Assembly (NCBI GenBank): GCA_031002005.1
Contig: CM061921.1
Span: 121,116,597-121,180,596, forward strand
Origin: Vandiemenella viatica
Taxonomy: Eukaryota > Arthropoda > Insecta > Orthoptera > Morabidae
DNA length: 64,000 bases
Direction of reading: 5' to 3'
Position 1 is the stretch's first letter. Every line of letters starts with the position of its first letter. A program made the position numbers and the translations under genes. Shown piece by piece: positions 56,591 through 64,000 of this stretch. The notes under the pieces are model-generated. The model was given only the letters and a program-made list of their open reading frames with translations, made no database searches and was not told the DNA's origin.

Positions 56591-57979
56591 TATTTATATA
56601 GAATGTTGTTATGAATTGAAAACAGGGAAGGATAGGGAAAGTAATTACAACAAACACTGGCTAGTTTCACTACCATTCCTGCATTTCCATTACTCTTCAA
56701 AATCCCAAAGAACACTACATTTAAGTAGCAGAAATCATTATTGTTGTCAACAAACATATTATGTAATAACACATGTATAATAAGTTTTGGAGATGTTTGT
56801 GAACTGTAAGGCAACATTTATATTCCTGTTGTACCACTGTGCCTATTGTGTATCATCATGCAATAAGTATGTTTTTCAGGTGTTGTACTCTTGAATAGCC
56901 TCTTATTCAGCCTTACCTTCCATGGAATTTATTATTTTAGGTGGCAATAATTACAAATGTGTTGGTAGCAAAATAATATTTATGTCAGACACAAAATTGG
57001 CTTGACTCAAAAATAAGTACTTCCTTGGAATGAATAACAAGAGCACCATCATCAATTTCATTGTTTCTCAATCTGTGACTGCAGACAGAATATTAAATAT
57101 TTAATTCTAATTGAATTAAAATATCATAACAAGATATAAGTTGCCAAAAATAGAATAAAAATAAAATACAATGTTTGTTCTGTATAAGGGTATAAAAGGT
57201 AAAACAGACTGCACAAGATACTAATACATCTCCTGGTTTTGTTGTATCATCAATGTAGAAACAGTGATCAGCATGCTACAGCTAAATTTATGGGCTGCAA
57301 TACAGGATTGTTTCATTTTTACATTAAACATAAAAATATTCTTTCATTTAGGAATAGTTTTTGCAATGATTAAGCCACAAAAATTACTTTTTCATTTCTG
57401 TTTCAATATATTCTTATCAAGGTAGAAGTAAGCTAAAAATTATGTTTTTTGTGAAAAAGAAATTAAAAAAAAATTAAACTGAGAATTAAGAATTCCTATG
57501 AAAAAACTGAATGAAAAAAGATAATTTAACTACATAAAAGTTGAGAAATTGTTTATGGTAGTTGGTATTGAGAGTAGTAACTATCAAAACAATCAATCTA
57601 ATTTATTTTAAGAAAACTTATTTTTAGATGATATCACAAGCATGAATTTAATTGGAGATGATCTTATATTGACTTATTTGTGTAACTATATCTAATAACA
57701 TATTTCTAATCAAGATAATCCCAATTGCCCCACACATCATGTTCGAAAATAGATATTATCATCTTCATTGTTATCGTACCTAAAACTAATCAAGTTTTTG
57801 TGTTTTAATACCTGAAATAGTAGGTAAGAGGAATTAACAATTTAGATAAATAATCTTTATTTGTGCTTCCAGTTTAATAATAGAGAGTATTTATGATGAA
57901 CTTTCAGTCAGTTATATTCTGTAGGAGTACTATATTTCCTGCAGTATACAATTATTTGAAAGTGTTTCAAAATTTGCAG

Positions 57980-58122
57980 CATAAAAAACATTTCAACACC
58001 AGAAGGATTGTTGTCTGAACTGACAATCCGACAAGTTAGAAGGGATGATGGAGGAATATACACATGCTCTGCACAGAATGAATATGGCCATGATCAGACA
58101 ACAGTACATCTTCTAGTTCAAG
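57980..58122 (+). CDS. Dscam: Dscam-like exon, second half of Ig domain 9
   Basis: This 143-bp exon is bounded by atttgcag and a gtagaa donor, entered in phase 2 and left in phase 1. Joined to the exon ending at 45731 it restores a Ser codon and continues IKNISTPEGLLSELTIRQV, then RRDDGGIYTCSAQNEYG and TTVHLLVQ. D-x-G-x-Y-x-C provides the Ig domain's second cysteine, and NEYGHDQ followed by LLVQ is a typical end for Dscam Ig9, after which the fibronectin type III repeats should start. No FnIII exon is visible in the remaining 5.9 kb, so the next exon must lie beyond the window. The 12.2-kb intron before it holds a second transposon cluster. Confidence 0.9.
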
Positions 58123-58529
58123 GTAGAATCATACTTATACATTGAAGAATTAAATATATCAAAATAAATACACACCTCATATTGTTAATTTGTTTTGCAC
58201 ATGGTATTAATCTATTTCACTCATTGTAATGTTTACCACTCTTCTACAGTACTGTATACAAACAGGGACTAATCTTGTGCTTTGCAATACAAGTATCATC
58301 TTTTTTCCATCCTTATGAATTAGTTTTGTTTATCCAATCAAAATTACTTAAGCTTTTAATACAAATGATAAATAAATTAATTTATCAATTTCCTGAAAAC
58401 TATTTCATTACTTCCAGGATCTGCAGAGAAACATACGTACAGTATATAATTTTTAATTTATTTATAATACAAATTAATATGTATTGAGGATAATTTAAAG
58501 CAGAGGAATCATATAACCATTCATACAAT

Positions 58530-58577
58530 TAGTAAAAAAAAAACAAACAAAAAAAACAAAAACAAAAAAAAAAAACA
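58530..58577. repeat. A-rich low-complexity run
   Basis: Runs of A broken by single C bases (aaaaaaaacaaacaaaaaaa pattern), possibly a retroposon tail without a recognisable body. Confidence 0.8.
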
Positions 58578-58799
58578 CTTCAACAGAATGTTTCAATAAA
58601 CTTAAATCACGAAGATTAATAGCAAATTTTTTGGTCAAAATGCCATTTCATATATTACATATTAATAAAGTAATCTCAAATTATTTTTTCTTCAACTTGT
58701 GGTTTGATGAGAGTAAGGCTATTGGGCTAAAACAACTTAGTAGTTATGCTTGTCTCCTTCCAACTATCTCACATGTAATTATTTTACTTTGCTTTATAT

Positions 58800-60402
58800 T
58801 GTCACATAACCTTAGTTATGTCAGTATACTTTCAAAAACAGTTCAAAGGGTCCATACCACACTTAAAACCAATAGCAGATCATTTTAGAAGCATTTTTCA
58901 GTAGTTTGAGAGTCAGGAAACATGTTAGTAAGGAGAGTTTGAGCTATTTTGTAAGTTTTCGAAAATATTATAACGAAATTTAAACATTTTTAGAAGCCTT
59001 TTGGCCACATTCATTTTCAGAGGTGTAAAATGAGATGACAATTCAAATTAGATCCAACACTGGCATTTTAGAAAATTATATTAAGGAAATATCATGAAAT
59101 TGGTGATCTTGCAAGCTCATGGAAATTATTGCACAAGTAACTTTTTTCACCTAATTTTCAAGGTACAGCTAAGATTCAGAGCTCAAAATGTTCAGCATAA
59201 GATAATACACAACATATTAAAGGATAGAGTCAATAAGTTAAAAGTAAGTATGTTTTTTAGACAAAATAACAGATTTCGCTGACGCTGCAATTCAACATTT
59301 CTGCAGACATACAGATCTGAGGGCATAGAAAAGATATTTATATTAAAGAGAAGCTTTCACTGAACACATGGAGTGATTTTCGTAAAGATTCCGACAAGAT
59401 ATAAGCCATAAAAGGGAAATTAAGGTTTGAACTTAATTGCTGCTGCTAAGCATTATTTTGGGAACAAAGGATTGGCATTAAGGGAAATAGATAATGAGGA
59501 AATAATATTACCATCAGATAGATAATTTAATTTAGTAAAGTTTGAGATATATTACAGATCGGTAGCACTCTTATATTTGGAGATAATGAGCATACAAGTT
59601 TTTAGCTGACTTTGCACTTATATTCAAAGTCGATTTTCACCATCAAATACATTTGGGATCTAGACGTGTCATATGTCAAAAGTTGAGGAAATTTTTATAG
59701 AACAATTTGATAACAGAATCATTTCACAGACTAACGAATTGTAGGAATGGTGACAGAGTAAAGCTTTTACGACTTTAACTCAAAATACACAAATCCTAGG
59801 AGAAAACTTGTCATAACTAAAACTGACATTTAAAATGTGCTTCATAACATATCAAAATTTCAGACTTATCGGAATAAAAATAAGGTTTCCCTTTGTCAAA
59901 TCAAGCGTCTGCTGAGTCAGCTGGCCCAATATGAATATAAGGAGCCTCCGCTAGCCTGGGCAGACGGCAGTATTTCGGCAGAAATTGAACCGAGAGGATG
60001 GCGTGTTGGTTGGTCGCGGAGATGTAGAAATTTTAGTAGTGACGTTATACTGGTGCGGGGTCAATCTTCCTTCAAGATGAACTTTTAACTTTCATCTAGG
60101 GGTTAGGAGGAAGTTGCTTACTGTGAGAGGATGGTTTAACCTGTAATCATTTATTTCGGATGGAAGTCTGATGCTTTTCTTTTAGGCCTACGCGGGTACC
60201 GAGTTTATGTAAGGACTTTGAAAGAAAATATAATCTGGAATTAATCAGGAAGTCTGAAGTTGTGTTTTAAGAACAGACCTTTATCCCTTGGGGTAATTAC
60301 GAGGGATTGGCGACCGTAAATAGCATCACTTAAGGGTACCAGACACGATCATAGCTAAGACAAGCTGTAAGCTACAACCCCGAGCGAGCAGCAGGTTTTA
60401 CA
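58800..60402 (+). mobile_element. 5' LTR of the non-autonomous element
   Basis: 1603 bp. The first 30 bases include a palindrome cataaccttagttatg. Small frames inside (for example 59094 and 59837) are repeated in the partner LTR with a few changes and have no known motif; they are probably chance, though the 83-codon frame from 59837 is open in both LTRs. Confidence 0.9.
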
Positions 60403-60421
60403 TGGCGACCGTGACAGGACT
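60403..60421 (+). promoter_or_regulatory. Primer-binding site
   Basis: TGGCGACCGTGACAGGACT directly follows the 5' LTR. The TGG start fits a tRNA CCA end. The sequence CGTGACAGGACTGGG recurs, inverted, at about 13673-13690, and a weaker version at about 18085-18100. Confidence 0.7.
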
Positions 60422-60898
60422 GGGGATTTCACCTATTTTTAGTGTTAATACATCTTCGGATCAGAAATTTTGTATATTTTTGTAACAATTTAAACAGCAA
60501 TTCAGGATATTATTTTTGTCATATTTTAGCATATACACAAATGAATGTGCACACGTTTTGATTTTTAACAAAACATAAATGTAATGTTTAACATTTCTAC
60601 ACAATGATATATTTACATGTTCATGTTATAGTAAGTACCATTTTTCTATTGTAATGTTTGATAGAGAAGGTACCAGACGTTAAGGTCTTTAATATTTTAA
60701 TATGTTTTAATTTTATATTTCTCTAATTTTTATAATGTTTGAGTGAAAACAGAGAATTTTGTAGAGTGTTTGATGAGTGAAAGTAAGCAAACTTCCATAA
60801 TAGATCCAAAAGGAGGGAATATTAGTTTTTTTCCATTTTCCTTTTAGAAAATTTAACTCATTACTGCTGCGCAGAATAAGTTCAATTTTGGGGGTGCA

Positions 60899-62503
60899 TG
60901 TCACATAACCTTAGTTATGTCAGTATACTTTCAGAAACAGTTCAAAGGGTCCTTACCACACTTAAAACCAATAGCAGATCATTTTAGAAGCATTTTTCAG
61001 TAGTTTTGAGAGTCAGGAAACATGTTAGTAAGGAGAGTTTGAGCTATTTTGTAAGTTTTCGAAAATATTATAAAGAAATTTAAACATTTTTAGAAGCCTT
61101 TTGGCCACATTCATTTTCAGAGGTGTAAAATGAGATGACAATTCAAATTAGATCCAACACTGGCATTTTAGAAAATTATATTAAGGAAATATCATGAAAT
61201 TGGTGATCTTGCAAGCTCATGGAAATTATTGCACAAGTAACTTTTTTCACCTAATTTTCAAGGTACAGCTAAGATTCAGAGCTCAAAATGTTCAGCATAA
61301 GATAATACACAACATATTAAAGGATAGAGTCAATAAGTTAAAAGAAAGTATGTTTTTTAGACAAAATAACAGATTTCGCTGACGCTGCAATTCAACATTT
61401 CTGCAGACGTACAGATCTGAGGGCATAGAAAAGATATTTATATTAAAGAGAAGTTTTCACTGAACACATGGAGTGATTTTCGTAAAGATTCCGACAAGAT
61501 ATAAGCCATAAAAGGGAAATTAAGGTTTGAACTTAATTGCTGCTGCTAAGCATTATTTTGGGAACAAAGGATTGGCATTAAGGGAAATAGATAATGAGGA
61601 AATAATATTACCATCAGATAGATAATTTAATTTAGTAAAGTTTGAGATATATTACAGTTCGGTAGCACTCTTATATTTGGAGATAATGAGCATACAAGTT
61701 TTTAGCTGACTTTGCACTTATATTCAAAGTCGATTTTCACCATCAAATACATTTGGGATCTAGACGTGTCATATGTCAAAAGTTGAGGAAATTTTTATAG
61801 AACAATTTGATAACAGAATCATTTCACAGACTAACGAATTGTAGGAATGGTGACAGAGTAAAGCATTTATGACTTTAACTCGAAATACACAAATCCTAGG
61901 AGAAAACTTGTCATAACTAAAACTGACATTTAAAATGTGCTTCATAACATATCAAAATTTCAGACTTATCGGAATAAAAATAAGGTTTCCCTTTGTCAAA
62001 TCAAGCGTCTGCTGAGTCAGCTGGCCCAATATGAATATAAGGAGCCTCCGCTAGCCTGGGCGGACGGCAGTATTTCGGCAGAAATTGAACCGAGTGGACG
62101 GCGTGTTGGTTGGTCGCGGAGATGTAGAAATTTTAGTAGTGACGTTATACTGGTGCAGGGTCAATCTTCCTTCAAGATGAACTTTTAACTTTCATCTAGG
62201 GGTTAGGAGGAAGTTGCTTACTGTGAGAGGATGGTTTAACCTGTAATCATTTATTTCGGGTGGAAGTCTGATGCTTTTCTTTTAGGCCTACGCTGGTACC
62301 GAGTTTATGTAAGGACTTTTGAAAGAAAATATAATCTGGAATTAATCAGGAAGTCTGAAGTTGTGTTTTAAGAACAGACCTTTATCCCTTGGGGTAATTA
62401 CGAGGGATTGGCGACCGTAAATAGCATCACTTAAGGGTACCAGACACGATCATAGCTAAGACAAGCTGTAAGCTACAACCCCGAGCGAGCAGCAGGTTTT
62501 ACA
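60899..62503 (+). mobile_element. 3' LTR of the non-autonomous element
   Basis: 1605 bp, the partner of 58800-60402. Differences by eye are about 19, mostly single substitutions and two one-base indels. Confidence 0.9.
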
Positions 62504-62795
62504 ATATATATATTAACATACAACTGGCTTCGCCATTGACTATAAAGATTAGTTGTGTCATAATTTACATTTAAAAAAAAACACACACACACACAAAAAA
62601 ACAAAAATTGAAGACTGAAATTGTAAATCTGGTACTCAATTATAAATTCCGACACAGAAATGATACGTAAAACATTTTAAGATTATTGTACTAAAGGTTT
62701 TCACTGGCATCTTGTTATAGATGAATAACCTTTCCAGAACTGATAAAGGGGGAAGCCTTTTACTTAGTAATTCAGCAAAATAGACATAAACATCT

Positions 62796-64000
62796 GTAAG
62801 CTCCTTACTACCGAAGAGGTTATGGAAAGGGAAGCTCAGTTTACCATGCCGATACTGACTCTAAAACAATGAAACAAACCGTTTATAATCATATTCTGTA
62901 CATTTCTAATGGTTCCAGAATGTTTTGATAATAAATATCAAAGGGATAATAAGATTTGGTTAACATTCCCAAGTGGCGACTTTTCAAGAGTAAATTGTAG
63001 TTCATTGGAATAATCTCAGGACCTTAAAAGTACATTTAAACACGTCCCGTAATAGTTTCTCCAATATTAAATAAGTTCTAAACAAGGTCATAAACATTTT
63101 ACGGGAGATAATAGCAAACCTAAAATCTGAATGCTACTACGCAGTTAGCCACTAAGACAGACATGGATTTCAGCTAAAATAATATATTTCAATAAATAAA
63201 AACTTTTGGAAAGTACTTAAAATTAATAAAGGAACATTGTAAAAGTAATACCTCGGCCTGAAAAGCTGTAAATAAAAAGTCAAATTGTATGATTAAAGGT
63301 AGAAAATTACCGATTCTAAGGAAGTCCATATCTTTTAAATTACCAAACAGATTTGGATAATTTATACACCAGCATAGTCAGCACAAACGGGAGAGCATTT
63401 CTAAAATAGTTTGAAACCCGAAATCTAAAATTTTTGACAATACGTTTTTTGCTCACAAAAATTTGAAATAACCGCATAGTCCAATGTAGCAACACTCCAC
63501 CAACTAAATAAATCTATAACTCCGTTCTGAAGCAATTAAAACATTATTACAAAGAGACAATAAACACGTATTTTTGCGTGATCTACACACCATGAATTTC
63601 TGGTAAACATCGGGAGATAAATCTAAAATTTCTATGTTTATTTTGACCACATTAGTCCTGATTTGATATAGGGAGTTGCGCCGCCATGACGGCCCAGTCT
63701 GTCCTGAAGCGTTGGAGGAGCAAGATGTGTGCTGGCTAGATTGAGGCGAGCAAGCCTCGGGTGGCTTAGGCTTGGACCGAGTCTACAACCGGGTTGTCAC
63801 CATGCCCAATAGACGCCATCTTAGAATTTTTCAGTTACATAGTAAAGTGTTTGGAATTTGAACTTTAATTTTATTGGGGGGGATATTATCGGGGATCTTG
63901 CCCTTGGTTCTGCTCCATTTCTTGTCAATTATTTTCGTGAGACAATATGTTTTCGACGAACGCCTCCAAGTGATTTTTATTTTCGCCGAGATGACTGAAC
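62796..64000 (+). mobile_element. Partial LTR running off the window
   Basis: It starts TGTAAGCTCCTTACTACCG, close to the LTR start at 50466 (TGTAAGCTACCTTACTCTC). It shares interior landmarks with it, such as tttaaacacg at about 63034 and 50915 and an aacttttggaaagtacttaa-type block at 63202 and about 51077. It is thus a further diverged member of the LTR lineage on the plus strand. The right end is outside the window; 63660-63800 is GC-richer, as in other LTRs near the promoter. Confidence 0.5.

Larger units (their letters stand above)
45732..57979 (+). other. Dscam-like intron inside Ig9 (12.2 kb)
   Basis: Phase-2 intron, donor gtaagt and acceptor atttgcag. It contains family Y copies, LTR and RT remnants, a SINE and microsatellites. 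I recognise nothing in 47800-50290 (AT-rich, no motif-bearing frame), 52640-53160 and 56600-57979. No Ig-type or microexon candidate stood out, though short exons are easily missed by eye. Confidence 0.75.
58800..62503 (+). mobile_element. Non-autonomous LTR element: 1.6-kb LTRs, 0.5-kb interior
   Basis: Two direct repeats, 58800-60402 and 60899-62503, begin TGTCACATAACC and end agcaggttttaca. ATAT flanks the whole unit (58796-58799 and 62504-62507), a 4-bp target duplication. The interior of 496 bp starts with a primer-binding-type TGGCGACCGTGACAGGACTG and ends tcaattttgggggtgca, a polypurine-type end. There is no coding sequence for gag or pol. The two LTRs differ by roughly 1-1.5 percent by eye, so the insertion is recent. 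It must rely on proteins from another element. Confidence 0.9.
58123..64000 (+). other. Dscam-like intron after Ig9, open on the right
   Basis: It starts with the gtagaa donor. 58130-58800 has no recognisable element apart from an A/C-rich low-complexity run at 58530-58577. 58800-62503 is an LTR element, 62504-62795 is unassigned, and 62796 onward is a partial LTR. The FnIII exons expected next are not in the window. Confidence 0.7.

Noticed and set aside
1..64000. CRISPR arrays, bacterial operons or a prophage-like system
   Set aside because: The direct repeats here are LTRs, microsatellites or tandem duplications. There are spliced exons and no prokaryotic gene organisation.

Overview
This is insect genomic DNA: AT-rich, intron-dominated and heavily colonised by transposons. 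A large-genome insect is likely, and the 3' end of one non-LTR remnant near 36.71-36.78 kb reminds me of repeats common in grasshoppers. Orthoptera or another polyneopteran is therefore a guess rather than a demonstration. There are no bacterial genes, CRISPR arrays or rRNA.

The host gene is on the plus strand. Four exons at 1630-1749, 8020-8226, 45584-45731 and 57980-58122 encode two consecutive immunoglobulin domains of a Dscam-family neuronal and immune cell-adhesion receptor, matching Ig8 and Ig9 of that family. All four are bounded by AG/GT splice sites, and their phases (1, 1, 1, 2, 1) join without a frame break. The introns are 6.3, 37.4 and 12.2 kb, and the window starts and ends inside further introns. 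Everything else is intron sequence, most of it mobile elements in various states of decay.

Layout. In 1-8 kb there are fragments of a TIR repeat (called family Y here), a dead Tc1-like transposase and a mariner fragment. In 9-11 kb there is a tRNA-derived SINE and a dead mariner. From about 11.95 to 35.19 kb lies an old minus-strand LTR retroelement carrying nested insertions. These are a structurally complete gag-like-only LTR element with 2.4-kb LTRs and a 4-bp target duplication (14984-25490); a piggyBac-like element between TTAA sites (26845-29476), itself holding a Penelope-like 3' end with a hammerhead-ribozyme motif; one copy of an unnamed repeat (family X); and an apparently intact mariner with TIRs and an open DD34D transposase (33177-34477). 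From 35.5 to 45.5 kb there is a cluster of non-LTR retrotransposons, including a nearly complete plus-strand copy and an inverted, truncated near-identical sister. Family Y copies occupy much of 46-47.3 kb and 53.7-56.6 kb, with an LTR remnant at 50.3-52.1 kb. After the last exon there is a young non-autonomous LTR element (58800-62503) with 1.6-kb LTRs around a 0.5-kb interior, then a further partial LTR running off the right edge.

The only coordinated host function is the Dscam-like gene. The possibly undescribed content is in the mobile elements: the gag-like-only LTR element, the LTR-dominated mini-element, and family Y with its long TIRs and a recurring minus-strand reading frame. All assignments come from reading the sequence and from remembered family motifs. 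No database search was run, and many TE boundaries are approximate.
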